In this document: positions 19,101 to 26,995 of the stretch, in pieces
Numbering within the stretch: the stretch's first letter is position 1
Layout of the letters: every line of letters starts with the position of its first letter
Assembly (NCBI GenBank): GCA_013288815.1
Contig: JABDBD010000002.1
Coordinates: forward strand, 51,492 to 115,491
Source of the DNA: Gammaproteobacteria bacterium
GTDB lineage: Bacteria > Pseudomonadota > Gammaproteobacteria > DSM-16500
DNA length: 64,000 nucleotides
Direction: 5' to 3'
Program-made: the position numbers and the translations under genes
The notes under the pieces: generated by a model
Databases searched by the model: none
What the model saw: the letters and a program-made list of their open reading frames with translations, nothing else
Told to the model about the DNA's origin: nothing

Positions 19101-19713
19101 TTTTAATTTGTTCTCCCGTTATATTCTTCACGAGTGAATTTGATTCAAATAAAGATTTGCAAACAGACCAGTGCGTGTTCGCAAGATCAATAATTGTTTG
19201 GTCTGCTTCATCCATTTCTTCGACAACAAGTTTTGAATGAATAATTTTAAGTGCAACACTTTCATAGCGAGAGCCCAGATTGATAAGATAATAAGAACAA
19301 AGTTTAGCGATTAAATTTTTGTTATCCAATAAGTCTAAACAAGCTGCTTCATTGTTGATACAGAAAGAAACTATCTCTCCGCCAGACATTTTTGCCGTTG
19401 TAAGCATTTGCGCTAAATTATAATTTGGTCTGAGGGCGATAGCTGTCTTATCAATTATTTCCTCAGCATCATCGGCGACACTGAAAGACATACCATTTAC
19501 TGTTTTTGCTAATGACTTATCATATTTTCTGCGCTCAATGTCATCACTTAAAACTTTATAAGCAGCTAAAATTTCCTGGAAGTTGCGTGTTGCTTCGGGT
19601 GAGTTTTGATTTCTATCGGGATGGTTTTTGAAAGCTAAGCTCCGATAGGCATCGTGTACGGTTTCAGGTGAAGCATTTTTTGAAATTTCTAACACATCAT
19701 AGTGACTGCGCAT
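16183..19713 (-). CDS. J-domain (DnaJ-like) protein with Sel1/TPR-like helical repeats
   Basis: 1176 aa. Residues 1-67 form a complete J-domain (YDVLEISKNASPETVHDAYR, HPD at 31-33, then FQEILAAYKVLSD and RRKYDK). J-domains stimulate Hsp70 ATPase. There is no Gly/Phe region or zinc finger, so it is not a housekeeping DnaJ. The remaining 1100 residues are helical; segments such as AAEYFYKAASLRHETAYLQL and SWFIKSAALGNIEAIQKV (about 560-650) and FWFKAAELGHDNALRLL are Sel1-like repeats, which bind partner proteins. A giant J-domain/Sel1 protein suggests hijacking of host or bacterial Hsp70; inferred. Start supported by AGAGGTC eight bases upstream. Possibly read into from the VapBC side, though a hairpin element intervenes. 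Confidence 0.85.
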   Translation of the reverse strand: MRSHYDVLEISKNASPETVHDAYRSLAFKNHPDRNQNSPEATRNFQEILAAYKVLSDDIERRKYDKSLAKTVNGMSFSVADDAEEIIDKTAIALRPNYNLAQMLTTAKMSGGEIVSFCINNEAACLDLLDNKNLIAKLCSYYLINLGSRYESVALKIIHSKLVVEEMDEADQTIIDLANTHWSVCKSLFESNSLVKNITGEQIKKLISKYGAEAENLCKANPETHRIWSAYQEIQLYKNDGSRIVDDTTALSQQLVSAGISSSQQHEIARANASFSAALECKEIQEIHENVYDYKHEAFQNENRAIVELNNPKFIAFLKVQTYHISTLLNLSVTVCLAVLKTSTLLTHIDPHEIRNAILKYGDPILNHVTSDHFLQEKYQAYCELLNLPENYHVEEVKQNIKIINSSHTIRALITNKNLAKAIIQIQLLFPDSNDYCIYILYATLTYPDIAEQVLNNPILCKKFIIFKDANTVCHHNLKNCSLVLENKKLSSFLLGSELYTLTKLYGKPISDIILANEILSQRLWAYCILDKAKSAGLQLEEKKALDLSDNNREETYFRMGMNYLKDKEKNALLIAAEYFYKAASLRHETAYLQLIKIADQVGDPYFYELGCMYFDKYNAYYDIKESESWFIKSAALGNIEAIQKVCVILNEITSYQLNIPFSSLACFIAIDDFLKTHELQAHLKDKISRSLISSASRFTQDDIVLKYLLLLSNPDANESFQIASLYLNVIADQQTQELIQTNNQIALSPQQIQLHLAKKTHVAKRLNLAIPFFIKAANLDPDNDLKETFLLKFLSELARTGLCDKVVATLFLSEYNIALKLSQEDVYAIIASQAELLTQENMALVAIKKIQQAEYLFQLGFKCNTTDTNKLHPITYLFWFKAAELGHDNALRLLQYLQRPVMLNLNSTAFEVFTIPKSAPVVRSLDENDGLNGLTESEYSKIVATLIYYMDNNANTHIPTSFAHCYTALGDLEAIMNMGALSDNKIITDSIIQAIFAKNYDFAINLLPYLDPALFIRSADEIIKRTNIGYSNNSFFKQQASQEFLSALSKQLDAYYDRWHLFVENFIKHLSTYPRTYLCYKHSEVSYLRQELVNLMPLFLRKHKLTICDFDTILVCSINEFARNLLNHQKPYLLKKLCVFLTTNTVFESVADLDFRDAILNKVYLTEVGRNALRV

Positions 19714-19737
19714 TTAATTAGACCTCTTATCGTTAAA

Positions 19738-19824
19738 CTAGTACAGCGTCAACGTGATTTTGTCCCCTGGCATCTAAACGCAATCTGAGCGCCAGGGAAC
19801 AAAATCAAGTTGACGCTGTACTAG
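19738..19824. repeat. 87-bp palindromic MITE-like element
   Basis: Two 34-bp arms (19738-19771 and 19791-19824) are inverted with two mismatches around a 19-bp centre; ends read CTAGTACAGCGTCAAC. Part of the right arm is repeated at 6246-6268. It contains no gene. It could act as a strong hairpin between vapC and the J-domain gene, but the second copy of its end suggests a mobile, transposase-less element. Confidence 0.65.
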
Positions 19825-19840
19825 GTGTATTTGCTCGTCG

Positions 19841-20215
19841 TTACTTTCCAAAGAATTTTACATTTGGCAAATCCTTAAAATGTTTGTCTGAGGTAATAAG
19901 CATAGCATCATATAGCTGGCTAGTCGCATAGATGATTGCGTCAGCCATCGCCAAATTGTGTTGTTGTGAAATATCAGCTGCATGCAACGCGAGTCTTGTG
20001 TCAAGCGGAGCAATGATACCATTTTCTGTTATTCCCATAATTTCTAGTGCAGTTGGCATATCTTTTTCGCGGACAACCCATTTATATAATTCATATTGCA
20101 GCAACGTAGGAATAATTAATTCTGAAGGATTTTTAAAATAAGATTCAAATGATTTAACTAATTTCCCATTCGTAAGCCATTCAATCCACCCGCACGTATC
20201 AACTAATTTTTTCAT
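19841..20215 (-). CDS. vapC: VapC-type PIN-domain ribonuclease toxin
   Basis: 124 aa, normal for VapC. PIN-domain acidic residues are in place: D6 (LVDTCGWIEW), E42 (LLQYELYKW), D92 (LAMADAIIYAT) and D110 (LITSDKHF). The family are magnesium-dependent endoribonucleases that cleave tRNA or rRNA and are held inactive by the cognate antitoxin. The start codon overlaps the antitoxin stop by four bases (ATGA), the usual arrangement. Target RNA cannot be told from sequence. Confidence 0.93.
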   Translation of the reverse strand: MKKLVDTCGWIEWLTNGKLVKSFESYFKNPSELIIPTLLQYELYKWVVREKDMPTALEIMGITENGIIAPLDTRLALHAADISQQHNLAMADAIIYATSQLYDAMLITSDKHFKDLPNVKFFGK

Positions 20216-20421
20216 GAACGATCACTTCTGTCCCGTACATTTTTAGTATTGGCGCCTGCTAACATACCACGGAAATTTTTAATGTCACGCTTAGGAACAA
20301 GCTCGATACAATTTCCCTTGGTAATAAAAATAAATTGCTGCCCAGATTCAATATGCAAGCTCTCACGAATCTGTTTGGGCACACAAATCTGAAACTTTGA
20401 TGAAATAGTCGCTATATTCAT
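20212..20421 (-). CDS. vapB: VapB-type antitoxin, AbrB/SpoVT DNA-binding family
   Basis: 69 aa. The first 45 residues match the swapped-hairpin AbrB/MazE DNA-binding fold (ATISSKFQICVPKQIRESL, then GQQFIFITKGNCIELVPKR). The short polar tail (MLAGANTKNVRDRSDRS) would be the toxin-binding part. RBS AAGGTAAG precedes ATG. By family knowledge it represses its own promoter as a toxin complex. It overlaps vapC by four bases. Confidence 0.92.
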   Translation of the reverse strand: MNIATISSKFQICVPKQIRESLHIESGQQFIFITKGNCIELVPKRDIKNFRGMLAGANTKNVRDRSDRS

Positions 20422-20593
20422 AATCTTACCTTTTACTTAACGATAGTCATAATCGTAATATAGATGACAAATGAAGCCGGGTCAAATTTTTTCGTAACCG
20501 CATGATGCAGATTTCAACTGCCGAATTTAGGATTATCCGCGTTTTTGTCAGTTCATCCGCTGCATATTTAAGTTACTGATTGCTCTAGGCAAG

Positions 20594-21484
20594 ATGTATC
20601 AGGAAAAAACGCGCGGTGTCTTGTATCAAATCGCTCTTTCTTACGAAGAAGCGAGTCGATATTCTTACGCTTCAATTTCATGTGGCCCTGTTGAAGAGTT
20701 TCGCTTACCGGACTCACAAGTCACTTACGATTTGTCACAAATACTACCGCTATTGAGTGATCCAAATATTGCGGAATCTAATTATAGTTATATAAGTAGT
20801 TTACAGGCTCGCTTATTATTGCATCCGCATTTGCAAATGCAGGCGAGACGTATGGAATGGCAGCCTTTGGAAAAGCATGATCACCAAGCATATCGAGTAC
20901 AGTTAGAGAGAATTACTAAACGCATTGCCTATCAAATGCTAAACCAATCGTCTATTTTATCATTTTTAAATCCACGTATGCCTATCAAGTGGGGATTGAC
21001 ATTCGCATATGCACAAAATGATTTATCTTTTTCCCCGCCTGATTTGGCAAAGCAATTTACTGCTGCGCTCAAGGCTGGGAATCTCGATACCATACACAAA
21101 ATATTTGCCAAACATCCTAAATTTAAGGTAACCGAAATAACCATGCGAATAAACCCTTTTTATGGTACACCCGTTAAAGGAGTGCCGATATTTGAATTAT
21201 TTGCAAGTTCTCAATTTAAAGTTGAGGACGTTATTGACTGTGTTGGTCCGGGATGGATAGATTTAGTCGTTCGACATAATAAAGATCGTGAACTAATTTG
21301 GATATTTCCAAAGATTCCGAAAGAATATCATGTTGAGCTACTCATGGCGATAGGGCCAGAATACTGCGCCAAGGGTGAGTACCCATCGCTGCTTCGTTGT
21401 CACCTTGCGCCTGAGCGGCGCCAATGGTTTCAGGATTTTATAGCTAATAATACCAAAGTGTTGGGTTGCATGGTTTCTAGGTAA
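20594..21484 (+). CDS. Unknown protein, possible ankyrin-like segment
   Basis: 296 aa. Not recognised. The N-terminal half is helical and polar (YSYISSLQARLLLHPHLQMQ). Around residue 155 the stretch FTAALKAGNLDTIHKIFAKH resembles one ankyrin helix pair. The start is uncertain: there is only a weak AGG upstream, and the frame continues about 20 codons further without another ATG before a TAG. It converges with and overlaps the next gene by eight bases at the 3' end. No domain-based function can be given. Confidence 0.6.
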   Translation: MYQEKTRGVLYQIALSYEEASRYSYASISCGPVEEFRLPDSQVTYDLSQILPLLSDPNIAESNYSYISSLQARLLLHPHLQMQARRMEWQPLEKHDHQAYRVQLERITKRIAYQMLNQSSILSFLNPRMPIKWGLTFAYAQNDLSFSPPDLAKQFTAALKAGNLDTIHKIFAKHPKFKVTEITMRINPFYGTPVKGVPIFELFASSQFKVEDVIDCVGPGWIDLVVRHNKDRELIWIFPKIPKEYHVELLMAIGPEYCAKGEYPSLLRCHLAPERRQWFQDFIANNTKVLGCMVSR

Positions 21485-23759
21485 ACTTTGCCTGCAGGAG
21501 AGAAGAAGTTAAATCATCATTATCTAAGCCAGCAACCTGCTCTTCATCAGGATCTTGTTTATCATTTTCCAATATTTCAATCTGGACATGAGGTGCTAAT
21601 TTTTGGTTTTGAATATTGAGTTTTTTCTCTAACTCATCCTGACGTTTTGAAAAAATACCTAGCTTTTTAATGAATATAGATTTGAAATCTTTAATGCGAT
21701 TATTGTTTGTGAGATCAGTTAATTGTATATCCTCGGTAGAAATTTGTTTTAACTCACGCATCGTATTTTTTAAATGAGGAGAATAAACATCGAGTGGTAG
21801 TTCATCAAATCTAGATTCGTCTTTTATACTAAAAGCATCTGTACAACTTGCCCAAATGAAGAAAGAGAATGTTGTAAGAGATGATATAATTACACCGGCT
21901 AATGTACCAGCCCATCCAGGATAGATTGAATCAAGTGTATCACATAAAGATTTGCAGGATTCTGGCACGCCAGGATAAGAATAATAAAAACAGACTTGAG
22001 AGCCATCTCTTAGATATAGTTGGTTGCAATCCCAACCATCGGAAACAGTAATCTTAGACAGCTCACTGAAAAGAATATCTTGTTGTGCTTCATAATCATG
22101 AAAGAAATAACTAAAAACCCCGATTGCCATTACCCAGAGTAACACCATGGAAATTAAAAATGTATCACGTTTTTTATGATAAAAAATTCTAAATTGAAAA
22201 TAACCAAAATCCTGAGCTTCATTTTTTTGATCTTCGAGAAATGATTTCATCAATAAAATTTGCTGGCATAGATTTGAGTATTCTGCATTGAGCTTTCCCT
22301 TTTCACGCAAAATCAAGCGTGTTTTTCGATATGCCGAATCATGCACTAATTTTCGAAACGTTCTGTCAACACGTGCTAATTCTTGTTGTTCAAAGGCATT
22401 CAAAAAATCGATAATAATATGTGTAGGATCCATTAACTTTGAAAACATATTTGGTGGCGATGTCACATTATATGGAATAGTCAAATGATGACAAATAGAA
22501 GCCATTAATAAATTATAACATATCTCTTTTATATCAAATTTTTTGTATTGATCCTGCAGTATCTGCTGAATCAAATATTTTTTATGTTCGGTAGATAATG
22601 GTGAAGCTTGCAAAGATTTTTTTTCATTTGTAGATAACTCAAAAGGTTTCTCTGGTTTAATATTCTTACTTAAAATATAAGTGAATAATCCAGGAAAATC
22701 GGTATTCATCCCTATGTATGACTGCTCACTCGCTATGAGTAATTGAGAATATAACTGGCCTTTGTTGCGGAAAATTTTATAATTTTTTAAAAATAGTGAA
22801 ACGCCATTTAATTTATCTAATGACGATAAGTTAAGTTCATCTAAAAACACGTAATCACGATTAGTAACCGCTTTATTAACATCGTCAATGGATTTATCTG
22901 ATATTTCTGTATAACTGGGCTGAGCTTCTAATTGTTTGTATTGCCTACGCTGTTCTGGACTAGCATGCTTTAAGCCTATTGCTAATTCAGAAAAATGTCC
23001 TCCAATCTCTAGTTGATATAAACCTAAAGCAATATCGCGATCTTGTAATTCATTTATCGAATGTGAATTGGCTAATGCTAGCCAATAATAAGTATTGCGT
23101 ATATGAATATCATATCGGCATGGATTTCCTAACTGTAATAACGTCTTTAGGAGCGTGAATGATTTTTTATAAGCTGCATATTCGATTAGACTCTCAAGAT
23201 AAACAGCAAAATGACTTTCTGAAAAATCGTCTTCAGATTTATGCTCCTCATCATTTTTTCTATCATTATTTTTTATTAATTGCTTTTTGATTGTTATCAA
23301 TAAATTTTCAAATAGTGTGTTATATCCAAGCTCAAATGATTTAACGTCGTGGTCAATAGCCCAGATAACGATGTTAGCTAGTAAGACGTCATCTATGCTT
23401 AATCCCTGCAAATTTTGTTTTACCTGGTCGTCATTAAAATGAGTTGCAACATCGTTAGCTTTATCAATGTTGGCGCCAGCAACCAGTAGGATTTTCGCTA
23501 TTAAAAAATGCCTGCGCTCAACAGCAAAATATAAGGCGGATTTATGAGAGTTTTGGTTGATATAATCCGTGGAGTCATTCGTTATCATCGTTTGATCAAC
23601 CAACGCACCCTTTGTTAGGAGTTCTAACACCGCGTCCAATTGTCCATCACGAGCGGCTATTTGAAGCAATGATAAATTTCTTTCATTAACTTCATTAACA
23701 TTCCTATGATTAATGTGTAATAGACCATTATCTTGTGGAATTTGAGCCGATGCGAACAT
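21477..23759 (-). CDS. Ankyrin-repeat membrane protein with F-box-like helix and four-cysteine loop
   Basis: 760 aa. Ankyrin repeats at about 28-115 (NLSLLQIAARDGQLDAVLEL, then KSALYFAVERRHFLIAKILL). Around 443-485 a stretch (IIIDFLNAFEQQELARVDRT) resembles an F-box helix bundle. Two membrane segments follow, at about 532-555 (FLISMVLLWVMAIGVFSYFF) and 613-636 (WAGTLAGVIISSLTTFSFFI). The loop between them has four cysteines, the last two as CKSLC. A charged tail of 120 residues completes it. The same domain order recurs in the protein at 59670-61727, so they are paralogs. Ankyrin repeats suggest host-protein binding; insertion into a host membrane is inference. RBS CAGGT precedes the ATG. Confidence 0.78.
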   Translation of the reverse strand: MFASAQIPQDNGLLHINHRNVNEVNERNLSLLQIAARDGQLDAVLELLTKGALVDQTMITNDSTDYINQNSHKSALYFAVERRHFLIAKILLVAGANIDKANDVATHFNDDQVKQNLQGLSIDDVLLANIVIWAIDHDVKSFELGYNTLFENLLITIKKQLIKNNDRKNDEEHKSEDDFSESHFAVYLESLIEYAAYKKSFTLLKTLLQLGNPCRYDIHIRNTYYWLALANSHSINELQDRDIALGLYQLEIGGHFSELAIGLKHASPEQRRQYKQLEAQPSYTEISDKSIDDVNKAVTNRDYVFLDELNLSSLDKLNGVSLFLKNYKIFRNKGQLYSQLLIASEQSYIGMNTDFPGLFTYILSKNIKPEKPFELSTNEKKSLQASPLSTEHKKYLIQQILQDQYKKFDIKEICYNLLMASICHHLTIPYNVTSPPNMFSKLMDPTHIIIDFLNAFEQQELARVDRTFRKLVHDSAYRKTRLILREKGKLNAEYSNLCQQILLMKSFLEDQKNEAQDFGYFQFRIFYHKKRDTFLISMVLLWVMAIGVFSYFFHDYEAQQDILFSELSKITVSDGWDCNQLYLRDGSQVCFYYSYPGVPESCKSLCDTLDSIYPGWAGTLAGVIISSLTTFSFFIWASCTDAFSIKDESRFDELPLDVYSPHLKNTMRELKQISTEDIQLTDLTNNNRIKDFKSIFIKKLGIFSKRQDELEKKLNIQNQKLAPHVQIEILENDKQDPDEEQVAGLDNDDLTSSLLQAKFT

Positions 23760-23789
23760 AATGTTACCTGATTAACCAGTAGGGCATGT

Positions 23790-23817
23790 ATCATACCATA
23801 CTCTATGTATTGGTCAA
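23790..23817 (-). promoter_or_regulatory. Promoter of the ankyrin/two-TM gene
   Basis: Minus strand TTGACC (23817-23812), 16-bp spacer, TATGAT (23795-23790), about 30 bp before the ATG at 23759. Good sigma70-type match. Confidence 0.5.
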
Positions 23818-23869
23818 CTAATAAGCGCTTTGCTTTTATATTCAATGCGCCATGCATTGATACATGCGA

Positions 23870-23875
23870 TATAAT
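23870..23875 (+). promoter_or_regulatory. -10 box candidate for the Nudix gene
   Basis: TATAAT about 79 bp before the ATG at 23954 in the divergent intergenic region. No clear -35 box. Confidence 0.3.
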
Positions 23876-23953
23876 TTGGTACCGATTTGTGTTGCAACAA
23901 CGCCCATCGCCAAGAATATTTTCAAACAGACCCTAAGTTAGAGGTGTGATTTT

Positions 23954-24856
23954 ATGCCAGTTTTACCAAAACAAAGCAAATCTTCAAATACAAATAAACT
24001 CGCTACGACAACCATTGTTACTTTTACCGATTCGGAAACTCATCATGATTATGTGCTGCTTTCAATTGGTGATCCGCGACCTAGGTTAAGATCGGATGGC
24101 ACTTACGAGGGAATACCTGCGCTCGATAAGGATGGCTTAGCTAATTCATTGCCATTGGACCGCATTAAGTTCATTGGCGGTTATAGAGATGAAGGTGAGA
24201 CAATCGAAGATGCGGGTTACCGCGAGCTGACAGAGGAAGCAGGAAAAGCAGTAGCGGATATGGCACGAGAGGTGCATTCAGTCAAAACCGTCTATACCAT
24301 GCAGCGTTCTAACGAATGGCGTGATGCAGAACGACTTACGCTAACTTATATTCATGCGCATCTGGGGAGCAAAACGATCGCAGAGATGAAGGAAGCTCTA
24401 AACCCAGGCGATGATAGCTTTGGTATTGCTATTGTAGAAGCAGATAAAATTAAACTTAAAAATGGTCAGTATGTAATAGAAGCAGGTTTCAGCCATTACA
24501 AGATTGGGGGATTCACGACTATCGACTATTCTGGATGGTTATCTTATACAAGTGAAAAATCGAGAGCTGCGTTTGATTATTACAATAAAAACGCTACTGA
24601 AAATCCAACGTTAGGATTGGATCTCTCATCAATAGGGGCGAGAGATATTTCAATGTATGTTCCAACAAAACAGGATCATTCATTTCAATGTGCCTTGAAT
24701 GCAAAAATTTCTGCTGACGTTCAATATGGAGGAAGCGGTGGAGCTTGTCCCGACGGAGCGATATTTACTGACTTGGTGCGACCTAGTCTTCTGCCTCAGC
24801 ATGTGCAATCGGAGGAAGTGAGAATGAGTAATAGAAGTTGCTCTATATATGCGTGA
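23954..24856 (+). CDS. Nudix hydrolase
   Basis: 300 aa. A complete Nudix box is at 76-97: G76, five residues, E82, seven residues, R90-E91-L92-T93-E94-E95-A96-G97. It is followed by VYTMQRSNEWRDAERLTLTY. Nudix enzymes hydrolyse nucleoside diphosphates linked to another group (ADP-ribose, NADH, sugar nucleotides, dinucleotides); the substrate cannot be told. At 300 aa it is longer than the core fold of about 150; residues 190-300 are an unassigned extension with several cysteines. RBS AGAGGTG seven bases before ATG. Given the neighbours it may be a secreted effector; inference. Confidence 0.85.
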   Translation: MPVLPKQSKSSNTNKLATTTIVTFTDSETHHDYVLLSIGDPRPRLRSDGTYEGIPALDKDGLANSLPLDRIKFIGGYRDEGETIEDAGYRELTEEAGKAVADMAREVHSVKTVYTMQRSNEWRDAERLTLTYIHAHLGSKTIAEMKEALNPGDDSFGIAIVEADKIKLKNGQYVIEAGFSHYKIGGFTTIDYSGWLSYTSEKSRAAFDYYNKNATENPTLGLDLSSIGARDISMYVPTKQDHSFQCALNAKISADVQYGGSGGACPDGAIFTDLVRPSLLPQHVQSEEVRMSNRSCSIYA

Positions 24857-24973
24857 AGCTATAGATAGCAGCAACAGCTCTATCTGCAGTCAGTACATTT
24901 TGTTTGATCTTAAATGATTTTCTTAATCTTTTTATAAAAAAAACATTGCATCATAATGAGGCCTGCTACTAAA

Positions 24974-25147
24974 GGATAGACGCATAATTTCTATTGAGAT
25001 TTTTTGCTTCTCCCCTTGTGGGAGAAGCCGCCCGAAGGGCGGATGAGGGGTGTTTTTGGCTTAAAATCACCCCTCACCCGTTGCTTTGCGCCGACCTCTC
25101 CCACAAGGGGAGAGGTAAAAATAGACATTAAAAATTTGCGTCGATCC
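24974..25147. repeat. Compound intergenic repeat (REP/MITE-like), 174 bp
   Basis: Outer inverted ends GGATAGACGCATAATTT (24974-24990) and its near complement (25131-25147), matching at 14 of 17 positions. Inside are two hairpins, CTTCTCCC-CTTGT-GGGAGAAG (25007-25027) and CCTCTCCC-ACAAG-GGGAGAGG (about 25096-25116), plus a GC-rich centre. It lies in the 444-bp gene-free gap 24857-25300, which otherwise holds only the promoter at its right end. The core recurs at 34223-34297. Confidence 0.65.
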
Positions 25148-25251
25148 ATCAGGACCTGCTAAGGGTCAAAATCAACTTAAAGATTTATAATCTATTGAAT
25201 ATTAAATAAAAATATTTTTTGCCGTCTCGTTAATAAACACCATTATCTTGT

Positions 25252-25259
25252 TATACTTA
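25252..25259 (+). promoter_or_regulatory. TATACTTA -10 box before the acidic-repeat gene
   Basis: TATACTTA about 42 bp before the ATG at 25301; same octamer before the genes at 28096, 30274 and 36135 (minus). Confidence 0.45.
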
Positions 25260-25300
25260 TGGTGTGAGTACGTAAATGTCGATCGCGATGAGGCAAGAGT

Positions 25301-26995
25301 ATGTCAAGCAGTCATAGTGATAACAGTCCAAAACGATCTGGGGCTAGAGCGAGCGTTATTGTGTCAACAAGACATGGAGCGGTAGCGTATGAGCCGGGTG
25401 AAAAAAAATTAGTTGACTATTACGTGCGGGAAGCGCGTACATCAATCGAAGACATACAAATTGACATAAATAATCAAGTAGAAATTCAAACTGTTAAAGA
25501 TAAGTTACTGACAATGGTCACAAAAATCAAAGCTGAATCCGACGCTCTGTTGAGTGCAATAAATCAATCTAGCACTATTTCCATTGAACTATTAAGTAAC
25601 ATTAAAAAATTTCAGAGCCACATAGAAAAAGTGGTGAAGTATTTACATGGCACGGCGGAAGAAACTATCGGTGAAGGAGTCTGCAAGCAACTAACTTATG
25701 ACTTTGAAAGTATTAATACGAACATACGTTCTCATATTGATACGCGATTTCCAATTCCAAATCGGTCAGCCGATGAAAATAAAAACGTTGAGTGTTATTT
25801 GGATGCCAAGGGCTTGTTTAGCAAGCTTGAAACTTCACAAAAAAATGTAATTCTTAATCTGAATTATTGTTTTGAAGCGGAGCTGGGAGACTATTACAAT
25901 ATAGGTGCATTGAAAAAACAGCCTTACTCAAACCAATACGCAGCAATCATGCAGGAAGGAGATAGACAAAAAGCATTAAAAAAAATAGAAAAAGCACCGC
26001 ATCCAGTTACAGAAGCCAAAAACCTAATGGCTTCTATTATCAAGGATTTGAACTCATATCCTGTTGACAAAGAAGAGCTCAAGGAAAAAATAAAAAACCT
26101 TGAGGAGATGAAGCAAAAATTAATTGATGAAAAGAATACTTTCTATAAAAACTTAAAAGAACGAGCGGAGACTAAATCGACTATTAGAAACTATCATGCT
26201 GATTCCTACATGGATCATCATAAAAAAATTCTTGAAAAGTATGAAAGTACACATTTAGATAATAAGGAGGTAACAAATAATAAGGAGGTAACAAATAAGA
26301 AGGAGTTAACAAAATATATTCTCAATGAGTTTCTTATAAATGCGAAGAAGTGTGTAGCGGCAGCTGATACTCTAGAAATAGATCGCAGGTCATCATCATC
26401 ATGGTCTGATATACCTGGCGAGCCTTCTGAGTCAAGGTCAAGCTTAAGTTCTGGGATAAACACTATTGCAGAAGAATCTGGTGAAGATGAAGGAGACGAA
26501 CTTTCTCACAGTGATACAACCCTAGATTATGGTGAGCCTTCTGAGTTAAGGTCAAGCTTAAGTTCTGGGACAAACACTATTCTAGAAGAATCTGGTGAAG
26601 ATGAAGAAGACGAAGAAGACGAAGAAGACGAAGAAGACGAACTTTTTCACAGTGATACAACAACCCTAGATTATGGTGAGCCTTCTGAGCCAAGCACTAT
26701 TGAAAATGAAACTTACGAAGATAAAGAGGAATTAGCCGAATCCTCTCAGAGTGATATAACAACCCCAGATCCATATGCAAATGAAGAATTTCCAAAAGTA
26801 AAAAATACATCGAATCCAGAAACTCAAGATCGGCATGAACGGTTGCGAGCACGCTTATACGAACTTCGAACCAACAGTAATGAAAATAAAGTCCAACTTT
26901 TGCCAACTCTACCAAAGGATCCTAGCAATTTGAATATATCAGCGCTAGGAAACTCCCAAGAAAACATCAAAGATTATCGAGCTAGTGCAGCATGA
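25301..26995 (+). CDS. Coiled-coil protein with acidic tandem repeats
   Basis: 564 aa, RBS GAGG seven bases before ATG. Residues 40-330 are helical and coiled-coil-like (LKEKIKNLEEMKQKLIDEK). Near 321-338 a six-residue unit NKEVTN is repeated three times. Residues about 373-465 carry a longer repeat beginning GEPSE, in three copies, rich in Ser, Glu and Asp, with a DEE run inside the second copy. The C-terminus is polar. Not recognised as a family. The low-complexity acidic part and coiled coils suggest a protein-binding scaffold; inference. The stop overlaps the next start (ATGA), so the two are translated together. Confidence 0.75.
   Translation: MSSSHSDNSPKRSGARASVIVSTRHGAVAYEPGEKKLVDYYVREARTSIEDIQIDINNQVEIQTVKDKLLTMVTKIKAESDALLSAINQSSTISIELLSNIKKFQSHIEKVVKYLHGTAEETIGEGVCKQLTYDFESINTNIRSHIDTRFPIPNRSADENKNVECYLDAKGLFSKLETSQKNVILNLNYCFEAELGDYYNIGALKKQPYSNQYAAIMQEGDRQKALKKIEKAPHPVTEAKNLMASIIKDLNSYPVDKEELKEKIKNLEEMKQKLIDEKNTFYKNLKERAETKSTIRNYHADSYMDHHKKILEKYESTHLDNKEVTNNKEVTNKKELTKYILNEFLINAKKCVAAADTLEIDRRSSSSWSDIPGEPSESRSSLSSGINTIAEESGEDEGDELSHSDTTLDYGEPSELRSSLSSGTNTILEESGEDEEDEEDEEDEEDELFHSDTTTLDYGEPSEPSTIENETYEDKEELAESSQSDITTPDPYANEEFPKVKNTSNPETQDRHERLRARLYELRTNSNENKVQLLPTLPKDPSNLNISALGNSQENIKDYRASAA
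26261..26314 (+). repeat. 18-bp tandem repeat, three copies, in coding sequence
   Basis: Two exact copies of AATAAGGAGGTAACAAAT (26261-26278, 26279-26296) and a degenerate third (26297-26314). Each exact copy contains AAGGAGG, a perfect Shine-Dalgarno core inside the gene. The unit length keeps the frame. Confidence 0.8.
26420..26700 (+). repeat. Tandem acidic-repeat region: 38-codon duplication plus 9-bp GAAGAAGAC repeats
   Basis: Units begin with GAGCCTTCTGAG at 26420, 26534 and 26678 (114 and 144 bp apart). The second is enlarged by four exact copies of the 9-mer GAAGAAGAC at 26603-26638. All periods are multiples of three, so slippage would change length without breaking the gene. Confidence 0.8.

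Noticed and set aside
16183..19713. Housekeeping DnaJ
   Set aside because: The J-domain is complete, but G/F region, zinc finger and C-terminal substrate domains are absent and the protein is three times too long.
25007..25116. Possible CRISPR-like repeats
   Set aside because: Two related hairpins only, no regular spacers; it is a palindromic intergenic element.
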